A program made the translations under genes and the position numbers. Positions 23,010 to 34,657 of a stretch of DNA of 64,000 nt are shown here, piece after piece (within the stretch, counting starts at the first letter, position 1; every line of letters starts with the position of its first letter). The stretch is taken from contig OX421966.1 in NCBI GenBank assembly GCA_949128115.1, positions 60,137,416-60,201,415 of the forward strand. The letters run 5' to 3'. This DNA comes from Anaspis maculata. Taxonomy: Eukaryota > Arthropoda > Insecta > Coleoptera > Scraptiidae. Below the pieces are notes generated by a model. The model had not been told where the DNA came from. It worked only from the letters and a program-made list of their open reading frames with translations, and did no database searches.

Positions 23010-25787
23010 ATTTGAATTAAATAACCAGTAGATATAACCTACCTACCTACCTACAAAAACATGCAGAAACAGAAAAACATTACTTCAAATTTTGATAAGG
23101 TTTGAATTTTTTTTCACCAAACAAAAAGAGACACAAAATAGCTAGTCAGGTTTATTGAGAATTACGATTTTGTCCTGTGTGTAATGAGGCAGAGATAGTG
23201 CTGGTATTAATAGTTCGGTTGAAAGAAGATCTACTACAGTAGCCATTGCGAAGTTCCGTCGTTAATATTAATTTTGTTTTTTCAAAATCGTGAAGTTTCG
23301 ATTTACTATGAATTTCGAGGAACTAGGCCGCGCTGGTGCCTTAAAGGAGTTCATTAAACTATCAACTTTGGAAATAGGCACCCATTACAAGATCTACAAA
23401 ATATCAAGACACCCAACACGGTATGGAGACACCGTTGTAGCAGATTTGGGTGACTTCTTAGTCAACCTACCAAAACGGTATCGCGAAATATTCCATAACG
23501 CTGCAATTGAGGACTTCAATTCAAATCACGGAGGCAAAATGTACCTGGAAGTGAAGAAAATTATCACCATTCGCGGATCTCTGTGCGCAATAATCGATAT
23601 CGCCAAAATTTGACTTCACAATTATGATGAAGAATGTATTATGATAAGTGTTTATTTAGTTTGTGAGAAATATATTCTAATTTCTGGGTGTGATATAAAC
23701 GTGTTTTTTTTTTTGTTTTCAGATGTATAGAACTTAAATCTGTCATAACGCAAAGGTATGTATTTAGATGAAGGCAAAATCTTCTCAAATATAATATCGA
23801 TATCATTGAATTCTGACACTATTCAAAATTCTTGTCCACACATCCTAGCTATTTTTAGCAGTTTGGATCTTTGAATTTAGCGCCAAGATATTTGAATCAA
23901 ACTGCCAGACGTATTAGACGGTTCAATCTAGTGGAGGCTTGAAAGTAAGTATCACAGTTAGGAATCTGTAATACCGGTTGCCCCATCAAGCGAGAGTCAA
24001 ATTCAAACTTCTCGCTCTCTGTTTTGAAATTCAAATTTCCCGCTCTTCTCTAAACTGTCATGCCGGTCATCATCTGACAGTCATGAACTTGTAGGCAACT
24101 CTATCTAGCGGAGACTTGAGGATAGCACAGTTCCGAAACTGTCATGGCGATCATCATCAATCATTTGTCACTTACGTCATTTGTCTATTTCAAAATGCCC
24201 GCTCTTTTTCTGAATGTCATGGCGGCTATCATCTGTCACCTGTCAGATTTGAATTAGGCAGTTGTCGAATGTCACCTATATCTATCCCCTATCAAATTTG
24301 AATTTCCCGCTCATTTACAACAAACGGACAGATATATGAAGTTGTTCCATCTAGCGGAGGCTTAAGGATTCCACAGTTAGAAACCCGCGTTGACGAACAA
24401 GTTAGCTGTAGGTACCTGTCAGAATCACCAATTTGTTTGAAATTCAAATTTCCCGCTCTTTTACAACAAACTTCCAGGTGATTCCATCTATCGGAGGCTT
24501 GCGGATATCACAGTTAGAAACCTCTAATACCAGTGACTCCATCTAGCGGAAGCTTGAGGAAATCACAGTTAGAAACCTGTAGTAGGCACCTCTATCTAGC
24601 GGAGGCTTGAAGATAGCACAGTTCCAAAACTGTCATGGCGTCATGCATCAACCATTTGTTGAAAACGTCACCTGTCTATTTCAAATTTCCCGCTCTCTTC
24701 TTAACTGTCATGACGGCCATCATCTGACAGGTGTCAAATGTCAATCTGACAGCTGTCACCTGTCACATACGTCAGCTGTCACGTACGTCACCTGTCAAAT
24801 TCAAATTTCCCGCTCTTTTCTCAACTGTCATGGCGTCCATCATCTGACAGGCTGTCAATCTGACAGCTGTCACCTATCACATACGTCAGATTTCAAATTC
24901 AAATTTCCCGCTCTTTTCTCAACCGTCATGGCGGCCATCATCTGACGGCTGTCATATGTCAATTGAGACAGCTGTCTAATTCAAATTTCCCGCTCTCCCT
25001 CCACTGTCATGACGGCCATCACCTGTCAAGTTAGAGAGCTGTCAAATGTCACCTGTCAAATCTGACAGCCGTCAAACGTCACCAAAACTGTCATTGCGTC
25101 CATCATCAACCATTTGTCAAAAACCTGTCACCTGTCTATTTCAAATTTCCCGCTCTTTTCTCAACTGTCATGGCGGCCATCATCTGACAGGTGTCAAATG
25201 TCAATCTGACAGCTGTCACCTGTCACATACGTCAGCTGTCACGTACGTCACCTTTCAAATTCAAATGTCCCGCTCTTTTCTCAACTGTCATGGCGTCCAT
25301 CATCTGACAGGTATCAAATGTCAATCTGACAGCTGTCACCTATCACATACGTCAGATTTCAAATTCAAGTTTCCCGCTCTCCCCTCAACCGTCATGGAGG
25401 CCATCATCTGACGGCTGTCAATTGTCAATTGAGACAACTGTCTAATTCAAATTTTCCGCTCTCCCTCCACTGTCATGGCGGCCATCACCTGTCAAGTTAG
25501 ACAGCTGTCAAATGTCACCTGTCAAATCTGACAGCCGTCAAACGTCACCTGTCAAATGTGACAGCTGTCAAACGTCACCTGTCAAATGTGACAGCTGTCA
25601 AAAGTCACCTGTCAAATGTGACAGCTGTCAAACGTCACCTGTCAAATGTGACAGCTGTCAAAATCTGACAGATGACAGCTGTCAAATGTCACCTGTCAAA
25701 ATCTGACAGGTGGGCGTGGCCTCAGAGTGAGGGGGCGGGGCTTAAAGGAGAAGGAGAGGGGCTGGTCCAAGGTATCCCTTTACCTAC
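23010..25787. repeat. Right arm of the 13.4 kb element
   Basis: Reverse complement of the left arm. It is longer (about 2.78 kb against about 2.3 kb) mainly because a block of about 430-480 bp, starting at the AACTGTCAT...CATCAACCATTTGTT junction near 24625, is repeated near 25085. It preserves the uninterrupted site into which the 3.57 kb element inserted in the left arm. Confidence 0.85.
23308..23613 (+). CDS. 101-aa foldback ORF, right-arm copy
   Basis: Twin of 14077-14382: the same length, start (MNFEELGRAG) and end (IDIAKI), with five substitutions (two in KPPT/KLST, one each at N/H, D/G and H/N) and no indel. The upstream leader reads MKFRFT before a stop. Both copies point inward-to-outward relative to their arms, as expected of an inverted repeat. 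See the left copy for the tentative nucleic-acid-binding reading. Confidence 0.6.
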   Translation: MNFEELGRAGALKEFIKLSTLEIGTHYKIYKISRHPTRYGDTVVADLGDFLVNLPKRYREIFHNAAIEDFNSNHGGKMYLEVKKIITIRGSLCAIIDIAKI

Positions 25788-25795
25788 TAGTAACA
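25788..25795. repeat. Target-site duplication, right copy
   Basis: TAGTAACA directly follows the right end of the foldback element and matches CAGTAACA on the left at seven of eight positions. Confidence 0.7.
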
Positions 25796-26000
25796 TTTGT
25801 GAAAGTTGCACTTTTTATCGTTTGGGGGCGGAATCTGGGGGCGGCGACTAACCAAAAGTAGCCTATCCTATCCCATTTTGAGTCAGCTATTCATATACCG
25901 AAAGAATCAGATCGCTATGTCTTTCGGGTTTATGTTTTTCATTTTAAAGTGATTGGGGGCGGTTTTCAGCAGTTTTTCATGTCGGCGGCGCATATTGAAG
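25796..26000. repeat. Tandem array of ~260-bp units (right part)
   Basis: Continuation of the interrupted array at 11622-12379, with GGGGGCGGAATCTGGGGGCGG and GATCGCTATGTCTTTCGG. After about 25960 the unit decays, though GGGGCGG and GGCGGCGCA blocks recur to about 26200. Confidence 0.75.
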
Positions 26001-26251
26001 ACGGAATGTTTCTTGGCTTACGGTTATAAGTGGCAACTATGTATTATTCAAAAAATGAGAACACCAGAGCATCAGGTCTGGTAGAAAGTGCAATATTATG
26101 TTATTTCAAGTTTATCGGGGGCGGTTTTCTCTATGTTGGCGGCGCAATATAGACATCCAATATAGCCTAGCCCTCCTTTGGGAGTGGCAGCTATGTAACA
26201 GCGAAAAAATTAGAAAGCTAGGTCGTCTGGTTTGGGAGGAGTTCGAGGAAC

Positions 26252-26280
26252 GGACGGACGGACGGACGGACGGACGGACA
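26252..26280 (+). repeat. (GGAC)n microsatellite
   Basis: About seven GGAC units followed by AAAG. The inverse sequence, CTTTGTCCGTCC, occurs at about 54515-54560, suggesting the microsatellite is a fixed part of a dispersed repeat. Confidence 0.85.
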
Positions 26281-26289
26281 AAGCGGTTG

Positions 26290-27455
26290 CAATAGCGATT
26301 TTCATCAAGATGGAAAATGCGCTAAAAAGTTCACCCATGATTACGAAGAAAAATAGAACAGAAAAATGTTCTTCAATACTCATTACCTATTTGTTCTTAT
26401 TTAAACGACTCATAGTTAGTGTCCTCAATCGCATACATATTTTAATAGGAAATAACAATATGTTTCGATAGTTTTTAATATGATGAACAAGTAGTAGTGG
26501 TCTGGGAGCTCTGTCCATCAGTAATAATTAATTAATTGAATTGGCATTCACATTCAAGTTCCCCGCCGTTCGATAGGTGGGTACTCAAACTTTTTTACTT
26601 TTTAGTGCAAGTAGATAACTATAGGGTACGTAAGTTGTCATCTACGCCCTCCTCAGTCCTCGCTGTACTGTTTTGCATTATTCAAATTCCACAAAGACGT
26701 GGATTTCGAGAGCCATTCGCACGACATCATCATTATTCCATATTTCTCCAGTCACATTTCCCGGTAGGTAATCATCGATTTTTCTGCAGCATTATTAATG
26801 CTAATGGTGGAAAAATGTGCGAATGTACGAGTGAAGAACAGAACAGGACAGCTTTTGCTGCAGCAGGCGTGAGATACTCAATACGAATTTTTTAGGCCGT
26901 GCCAAACAATGTGACTATTTTTTTTCTCGTGATTTTTATTTTCTATGCTTTTTTTTAATGCAAAATGTTTCTAGACCTTCAATTTCACTTTCCCGACCCA
27001 CCACCAAACGAGAAGGGAAAGTATTGTGGAAGCGTCAACTTTTTTTTTGAGATGAAGACAGATATATCTATTGTGAGGTCCCCCAAATTGATTGAGAACA
27101 TCTTTGAGGTGATGTCTGTCATCTATCAAACTGATATCTCACTATCAAATAATGACAGAAATTATATCTCACGGAGCTTGACTTGTAATATGTCATCTGG
27201 AAGCTCGTAAACTGTACTCAAAAATGTCATTCACGTGTTTGTTGTGGTAATACATGAGATGTAATGACTTTTAAATAAGTTATGGATATTACAGTTTATG
27301 TATTTAAGTTGACATTTGTCAAAATAACCTCAAAAATTACAAAAATTTCACAATTTTTATAGAACAAACACGTAAAATGTTGTACAACACTCGTGGCTTG
27401 TTACACAAGATGCTTTCCGACACTCAACTTCTCACAGAACTCGGGCTGTGCCCTC
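26290..27455. other. Unannotated spacer
   Basis: A 119-codon frame at 26536-26895 has no recognisable motif. I see no gene or element boundary here. Confidence 0.4.
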
Positions 27456-27850
27456 CAAATTAACACATCGGATTCGAGTTCAGGAGATTTAATATAGTCG
27501 GAAAAGATACCAAACCAAAATGTGGTCAGCTCTACATGGCCAGAAAAACAAAATGGACCACCTAGCAGGGCTTCGCCCCCCCCACGACCCCGCCCTTCAA
27601 CAGTGATCGACAATTTTTGTGCCAAAATGGTATCAACAGGATATGATGCGTCGAATTATAACGTATTTGCTTCCTATGGATTGACGGGTTTCATCCCCTC
27701 CATTTCAAGTTGTAATTTTTTACCCCCCTCCAATAACTCAGAGCCCCCGGGTGCGATTTTTGGGGATTTTGGATATGTTGTAGAGCACCCAATTCTGAAC
27801 AGAATATCAAATTTTCAGGACGTCCATATTTATTCCGAGGTTGAAATCTA
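27456..27850. repeat. Dispersed repeat, copy 2
   Basis: Homologue of 945-1370 in the same orientation. It is directly followed by the inverted-repeat element at 27857. Confidence 0.6.
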
Positions 27851-27856
27851 TTAGTG

Positions 27857-30800
27857 CTGGCGGTACGCAAAAAAAAGTGGCATTTGATGATACAAGCAAG
27901 CCACTTTGCATATTTGTTGTCTAGACCCATTAGAAAAATTTGACCCGCAGTTCCTGAAAATTCATCCCTTAGGACCCGAGATTTGTGGAGGGGGAAGGAA
28001 TACCTACTATAAAAAAATACCAAACTTTTTCATCCAAACCTGCTGAGGCGTGTTTGGTATCAAAACTATATAACTCAGACCTCCTCGATACAATGGCAAT
28101 GTCAAAACTCTCGGGCGGTCACCGGAAGTCGAGTTAAGTCGTCATCTTTGAAAATTAGAGCTGATGGTCAAAATTACAAAGTAAGCGTCAATTACCCATA
28201 TGTCGGGTATCGATTCTTATATTGTCTGGGTCGCTGAAGACGTATGAAATAGAACAAAAACAATTGGGTACACCGTCCGCCCATATGGTTTACCTATGGG
28301 CCCAGAAGTCAGGCAACCGAGAAAAATCCTACAAATTTTCGAAAATAGAAGTGAAATAATAATGTGAAATAGCTCCAGTCTGTACTTGGTGATGATGCCG
28401 TACCAGCTATTCTATGTGAAATTCATGATGTTCACCTGTGGGCTGTCAAAAATCCAAAATGGCGCCTATTTAAAACACGCACGGGACTAATTCATCGTGA
28501 TTTTCTTTAGGGAGCTCCTACAACTACATGTCATCACTAGCTAAACACATGTTGTTCATCAGTGAACAACGACTAAGAAAGTTTCTTACACTATTGGTGG
28601 TATCTTGCATCGTTCAAAAGATATCCGCCATCTGCCGCGAAACTGTTTCAGAACCGTTTTTGGGCAACAGATTAAATACTGGAATAGGACTAATAGGAGG
28701 AAGCACCTTGCATGTAGAATTGAAATAACCGACCTAAATATGTTCTGTCTGTTTCATGCAATCATGTCTTATGAAGTATTTTGCCTGATTTGTCATTCCT
28801 GGTCTATGCATGGAGGGTCATAAATCCAAAATGTCCACCGCTGTTATTAGTTTAAAAATTTCATACCAACTTTATTGTTGGATTTGGATAAATGATAAAT
28901 ATCTACCGCACCTGTACATTACTTATATTTTCTGAAGAGTCATATTTTTATGTCTTTAATGATTTGAGAGATATAAACAGATACAACTAGCTAAAATAAA
29001 TGTACCTGAAATTTAAATTGAAAAATGACACCTACATGATAAAAACTAATGAAAAAGTCTGTCGCTCTGCTACCGTTTCATTCAATAATGTTGCACTGTT
29101 GCAGAAAACAGGAAGAAATAGAGTGGCGGAAAAAAGATCTAATTACAAAAAGTCTTAGAAAATATTTAATGCGTTTGATCCAAAACGCAAAATATCTAAA
29201 ATACATAAGGTTACGGTACCTAAGATGCAAATCTAAAGTGACAAAAGATCCAAAATATGAAATCAAACCACCAAAAATAGAAAGAGTCACAAGTTTCCTC
29301 CTTCTTTTAGATCCACTGGATCAGGAATTGCTTTTTGATGTGAGTTTCCTCCGTTTGTTATAAGTCCACCGGATGAGGAGCTGCTTTTTGACTCGAGTTT
29401 AGTTTTTTTGTTTAAACTTACTGAGCAAGACTTAGTCGACGACTCTAAGAATCTAGTCATATCTAGAGGGCCGGGAAAGATAGAGGAAACCTGAATCATT
29501 GAGCAATTTTCATCTGGCGGGTCTGAAAAAAAGGAGGAATCTGAGTCAAAAACCAACTCCTTCTGGTAGGTTTGGAAAGGAGGCAACTTGAGTCAAAAGC
29601 CAACTTCTCAACTGGTGACTCAAAAAAAAAGCAACTTTCTCATCTGGTGGATTTGAAGAAAGGGGAGGAAACTCAAAACCATTTATATTTTTGACATTTT
29701 CTACATTGTACGAATTGTGCTATAGATCTTTCGAATTTTAGCTCTTATGCATTAATGTCGATTTTTGTACTTTGGATCTTTTGTACTTAATTTAGATATT
29801 TTGCGTTTTGAATCAAATGCAATAAACCTATCGTTTGTAGACCTGCCATTTTAAGTTTTTTCGCCTCCCTCCCTGCGCTTTTGGACAAAGTTAGCATGAA
29901 ATTTTCTGAGTTACCCTACAGCGGCGGACATCTTGGATTTATGCCCCTCCATATGCCAGGAATGACAGATCACGCAATCTAAACCATAAAACATGACTAC
30001 ATAAAACAAAACAAATATTTTTAGGTCGGTTATTTCAATTATACATGCAAAGTTTTTTCTCCTATTCAAGTATTCAATCTATTGTCCAAAAACGGTTCCA
30101 AAAAGAGTTTCGCGGCGGATATCTTCTAAACGATGCAAGATACCACCAATAGTGCAAGGAACTTTCTTAGTCGTTGTTCATTGATGAACAACATGTGCTT
30201 AGCTAGTGACACGTAGAAGCTCCCTAAAGAAAATCAGGATAAATTATTCCCCTGTGTTTTAAATGGGCGCCATTTTGGATTTTTGACAGCTCACAGGTGA
30301 ACATTATGAATTTCACATAGAACAGCTGGTACAGCATCATCACCAAGTACAGATTGAAGCTATTTCACATTATTATTTCACTTCTATTTTCGAAAATTTG
30401 TAGGATTTTCCTCGCTTGCCTGACTTCTGGGCCCATAGGTAGACCATATGGGCGCGAGGTGTACCCAATCGTTTTTGTTTCATTTCATACGTCTTCAGCG
30501 ACCCCAAAAACCTAAGAATCGATACCCATCATAAAGGTAATTGAAGCCTACTTTGTAATTTTGACCTTCGGCTCTAATTTTCAAAGATGACAACTTAACT
30601 CGACTTCCGGTGAGCGCACAATAGTTTTGACATTGTCATTGTATCAAGAAGGTCTGAATTATATAATTTTGATAGCAAACACGCCTCAGCAGGTTTGGAT
30701 GAGAAAGTTTGGTATTTTTTTATAGTATTCCCTCCCCCTCCCCAAATCTCGGGTCCTAAGGGATGAATTTATAGAAACAGCGGGTCAAATTTTTTTAATG

Positions 30801-30890
30801 GGTCTAAACAACAAATTTGCAAAGTGGCTTGCTTGTATCATCAAATGCCACTTTTTTTAAATAATTCTGGTGTACCGCTTGCACTATATC
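27857..30890. mobile_element. Inverted-repeat element, about 3 kb
   Basis: The tips are AGTGCTGGCGGTACGC and the reverse complement of AGTGCAAGCGGTAC. The arms (27857 to about 28840, about 29930-30890) are diverged reverse complements; for instance AAACCTGCTGAGGCGTGTTT pairs with AAACACGCCTCAGCAGGTTT. Pairing resumes near the centre (GCGTTTGATCCAAAACGC near 29170 with its inverse near 29815). A degenerate tandem stretch with CCACYGGATSAGGA units lies at 29285-29670. Frames inside have no recognisable product. Confidence 0.75.
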
Positions 30891-30949
30891 TTTCTTGTAC
30901 TATTGAGGCTAGCCAAATTATGATGTGCAAAACCACCGTCAACGGTGAT

Positions 30950-31200
30950 GCCATATAGTGTTAACGCAAGATATGATGGAGATGAAACTATTCCCCGCTA
31001 ATTTCTTTACCGAAATGGTCCTATTTTGGACACTTACTTAGCTCATGTCTTTCAGAAATTCAAATTGGCGAACTAATCACCTGTGTTCCTTACGTAATGC
31101 GTACAGCGTACAATTCTTCTTCTACTTCCGTTTCCTTATTTTTTGCATAAATAACTATTTCGTCTCAGGTGACATTTTTGCCAAATTTAGCAGCTGAGCT
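30950..31200 (+). repeat. Dispersed repeat shared with 61.25-61.44 kb
   Basis: GTGTTAACG, TCTACTTCCG, TTTTTTGCATAAAT and TCTCAGGTGACATTT occur in the same order here and at about 61255-61440. Uncharacterised repeat fragment. Confidence 0.5.
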
Positions 31201-31489
31201 GATACGAGTTATAGTGGTCATGAAAGTGACACACGCGGTACAAATTTATATAAATAATTTGAAACTAAAACGGAACTTCAGTCTCGCTTTTTGTGTTATT
31301 GTGTAAGCAAACAAAGCACCATCAACAGGTGCTTGTTTATTGATCAATAATATATGATTAGGAAAATAATATCGTTGAAGGTAAGTGAATAATACTTCTC
31401 TTGTCAAACTGGCCCAAATTCAAAAGCGTGGCGTATCTGGGGTAAACTGCGCCTAAGGCAAAACATGAGAATTGCACGTCTGGATTAGA

Positions 31490-31760
31490 GATATACCGGG
31501 TGATCATTTGAAAACTATCCACCTGCAATAACTCCCGATTCCTAGTCAAAATTTCTTCGAGCAAAAACAGGCCGATTTTTATATCGAGAGGGACATTCAA
31601 AACATACATTGGCAGATTTCTATATTCACCCCCCTCGCTCCCACTCACCCCAACTTTGAAATTTCAAATGACACTACCTACCTTGCGATACATCAAATTG
31701 AAGAGAATGAAATTTTCTTTCTGGAAAAAATATTTCCAAAATTTTCAACCCCACCCCCTT
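31490..31760. mobile_element. Family B relic
   Basis: Begins ACCGGGTGATCATTTGAAAA and contains GAGCAAAAACAGGCCGATTTTTA and GATACATCAAATTGAAG, matching the element at 7549-8539. Continuation is visible at about 32975-33020 beyond the palindrome that interrupts it. Confidence 0.5.
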
Positions 31761-31883
31761 TTCCCTAAAAATTCTCTGACTATCCCATTTTATATTCTGG
31801 ACCCCTAGCATCGAAGAAGAAAATTTTCGGTGGGAAAAGTGCTACCCAAATTCACCCCTTTGCTCTCCCCCAACTCAACTCCC

Positions 31884-32966
31884 AAAGGACCCCGCACGAT
31901 TCTTATGGAAAATGGCTCCCGGTTAAATTCTCTAAATTGATGATATGTTGTAGCTCATGAGATACTAATCAAATACCGTGAACCCCAAACTTAAATAATG
32001 GACAGTTTTTTACCCACAGGGGGTTGAAGTTGGAGGTTTTGACGGCTAAAAAATGATATTCTGACGTGAATAAAGGGTTTCTATTTGGTTTCTCTTCAAG
32101 ATGTGTTTCATAATAAATGTATTTATTTGACAGAAAAATATCAACCCCCTCCTCCACCCCCATCCCCTATCTACCATCACAAAATTCGAGATTACTCTCA
32201 GAAGCCATGCAGATGGCGTCTGTGATTTGAATGATGAATTTTGACATAAAAATTATTTTCCACCCCTAATGTTGGGGTGCCAATTTTCCAATTTTCCTCG
32301 GTTAATTTGGCTGAATTTTTGATATTGTATACTTCTAATTCTGCTTAACAAAAAGTTCCCACGCCAAAACTTATTCCTATGGACAGTTTTTGTTCTACAG
32401 GGGACTGAAGTTGAAGATTTGACAGCATAAATATTGAACTTCAGTCCCGTGTAGAACAAAAACTGTTCATAGGAATAAGTTTTGGTATGACAACTTTTTA
32501 TTTAGCAGAATTAGAAGTACACAATACCAAAAATTCAGCCAAATTAATCGAGGAAAATTGGAAAATCGGCACCCCAACATTAGGGGTGGAAAATAATTTT
32601 TATGTCAAAATTCACGATTTAAATCACAGAAGCCATCCGCATGGCTTTTGGGAGTAATCTCGAATTTTATGATGGTAGATAGGGGTTGGGGGTGGAGAAG
32701 GGGGTTGATATTTTTCTGTCAAATAAATACATTTAGCATCAAACACAACTTGAAGAGAAACCAAATAAAAAGCTTTAATTAACGTCATAATATCATTTTG
32801 AAGCCGTCAAAACCTCCAACTTCAACCCCCTTGTGGGTAAAAAACTGTCCATTATTTGAGTTTGGGGTTCACGGTATTCGATTAGTATCTCATGAGCTAC
32901 AACATATCAAAAATTCAGAGAATTTAACCGGGAGCCATTTTCCATAAGAATCGTGCGGGGTCCTTT
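31884..32966. mobile_element. Palindromic element with perfect 50-bp ends
   Basis: The left end AAAGGACCCCGCACGATTCT and the right end AGAATCGTGCGGGGTCCTTT are exact reverse complements, and identity holds over about 50 bp. The rest of the 1.08 kb pairs almost completely, with the centre near 32430 (GGGACTGAAGTTGAAG against CTTCAGTCCC). It is inserted in a family B relic, since similar flanks lie on both sides. Non-coding. Confidence 0.85.
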
Positions 32967-32969
32967 AAC

Positions 32970-34399
32970 AAAACACCACCTACTTTGTGATACATCAAAT
33001 TGAAAGGAATTGAATTCTCTATCTGAAAAAGAGTTTTTTTGGAATTTTCTACTCCTAGAATATTGGTATATTGGGACCAGTGAAGTCGGAGGAAGGGGGA
33101 CCCAGGAGCACCCCAGGCGAATTTTTCAAGAATTTACGAGTAGGTGGGCCAACCACAAACTGGGCCCCTCTCTTGAGCTATACCTTGATCAGATGAAAAA
33201 GTCAAAAGTTGATCATCTATAATAGGTACCATAATAAATGTTGGTCTGAATATTTGATGGACTGAATATATAAATGACGAAACAGCATCAATAAAAAACA
33301 AACAAACAAAACGCCTAAACAGCAATGAATAATAATGCCAACAAATAGAATTGAATACCTACAAGAAAAATCACACCCCTATTGTTTTTTGCTTTGACGG
33401 AGGCGAACTGGTCAATGATGGCGTCAAAATTGGTCTTCTCGGTTTTCTCACTTTGCACACTCAGCGGGGCAAGGTCATAACGTGGCTTGTCCCCTTTAGT
33501 TCGGAAGTTGGTGATCAAAAATCAAGTGAACCTTGCACTTGGTGACTAGCAAAAGCGCGAGAACTAGTCGGAGTAGGATGACACAAACGACCGTGTTTTT
33601 TCGATTGAGAAGGAGCGCCACGCAGATTTTTTCTCGAAGGGTTGCCAGGGGGCCCTTGAAATTTGAAAGGGGTGGGGCCCCTACGGAACTACTTTTTAAT
33701 ATCGCTATACCCAATGGAAACGGAACGTATGACTCTATCATGAACCTTAACAGCATCAGTCACCAAGCCGCTATCGTTCTTCACTGTCTAAAAAAAATTA
33801 AGTCTTCGGCTAGTACGAAAAATTTGATTGCATTTTTTTCATCTACAAGAAAATGAAAAATTGACGCGTTTGATGTTTTTCCCCACATTTCCGCATCAGC
33901 TTATTCCATTTATGGAGTCAAAAGTGAGCAATTTTCACTGCCCAGTCTAACAGCCTTTTTCTTAATATTCTCAATCGATATTACTGATACCATTACTTGG
34001 AAAAAATAGGCTGGACTATCCTCTTACAATATTTCAAAACTTCAAATGCGGGGAACCACACGTAAAAATCCTGTAGGAATTTTTTTATCAAAAGCGGTCA
34101 GAAGGTTTTCAGCAATCACGGTATCAGAACAATATGGAACCTTCCACGAAGCCCACAACACAACAAGTAATAATAAAACGTCTTCGACTTTTATTTTTAA
34201 AGTTTTGAAGGGTGAATGGGTGGTCCCTCGAGCTCTTCTAGTTTCGTGGAGAACTTCTATTTTTAGAGAACTGTTGGTAGCAGAATCATAAAAATGAATA
34301 TCAACTGCTGATTATGTGTTGAATCTTTATTTCGTAGGCAGCGTGAGACAGAAACCACCGGAATTAAAGAACACACTTGGATACTTCCGATCGTGTATT
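32970..34399. other. Spacer upstream of the ALDH gene
   Basis: On the minus strand at about 33365-33510 a frame reads TKGDKPRYDLAPLSVQSEKT followed by a DAIIDQFASVKAKNN stretch. It has exon-like composition and is followed by GTGATT, a possible donor. I do not recognise it and no partner exon is visible. The remainder is unremarkable. Confidence 0.25.
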
Positions 34400-34409
34400 T
34401 ATATTTATA

Positions 34410-34657
34410 CATATTATGTGAAATTATGTAAGTAAGCAGGTTTCAGAACAACGATGTAGAGAACGGCTACGAAACTTTCCGCGCATGAAAATCTCGCTTA
34501 GTGCTATCACTTTTCGTATGCTGCTTTACCTACACCGAGTGTCGACCACCAGCCGGAATAAAAAGATGCAGAGAGCTAATACTACTCCACATTGCGTGTC
34601 CGATGGTCGTCGTCTCAGAGTACCACGATCACTCTAAAGTAAAACATCAATAGAACG
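34410..34657 (+). promoter_or_regulatory. ALDH copy 2 promoter/5' leader
   Basis: This block is conserved at 57470-57718 upstream of the paralog. Shared pieces include GAAACTTTCCGCGCATGAAA, GAGAGCTAATACTACTCCAC and TTGCGTGTCCGATGGTCG. An AATAAAAAG stretch near 34556 could be a TATA-like element, but the paralog has CACAAAAAG there. The transcription start is not determined. Confidence 0.5.
34603..34653 (+). promoter_or_regulatory. Upstream ORF in the ALDH leader
   Basis: A 16-codon ORF, MVVVSEYHDHSKVKHQ, ends four bases before the main ATG. The paralog's leader has the same ORF with one residue changed (Y to H) and the same spacing. If it lies in the mRNA it would be expected to lower or regulate initiation at the main ATG. 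That function is inferred. Confidence 0.4.

Larger units (their letters stand above)
12380..25787. mobile_element. Giant foldback-type element (13.4 kb)
   Basis: The terminal inverted repeats begin GTAGGTAAAGGGATACC and continue, with few differences, through a pyrimidine-rich and GC-rich tip. After that come many CTGTCA/TGACAG repeats, blocks with GCCGCCATGACAG and GAGCGGGAAATTTGAA, and CCTCAAGCCTCCGCTAGAT units. The left arm is 12380-14490 plus 18060 to about 18262, split by a nested element. The right arm is about 23010-25787. The loop of about 4.75 kb carries small ORFs and a 39-bp satellite. The architecture resembles Foldback/Galileo elements of flies, with long arms made of sub-repeats. 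No transposase was recognised, so superfamily is unassigned. Confidence 0.85.

Noticed and set aside
29049..29586. Overlapping 100-aa frames in the centre of the 27857-30890 element
   Set aside because: AT-rich, overlap a degenerate tandem repeat and a weak palindrome, with no motif and no homologue elsewhere in the window.
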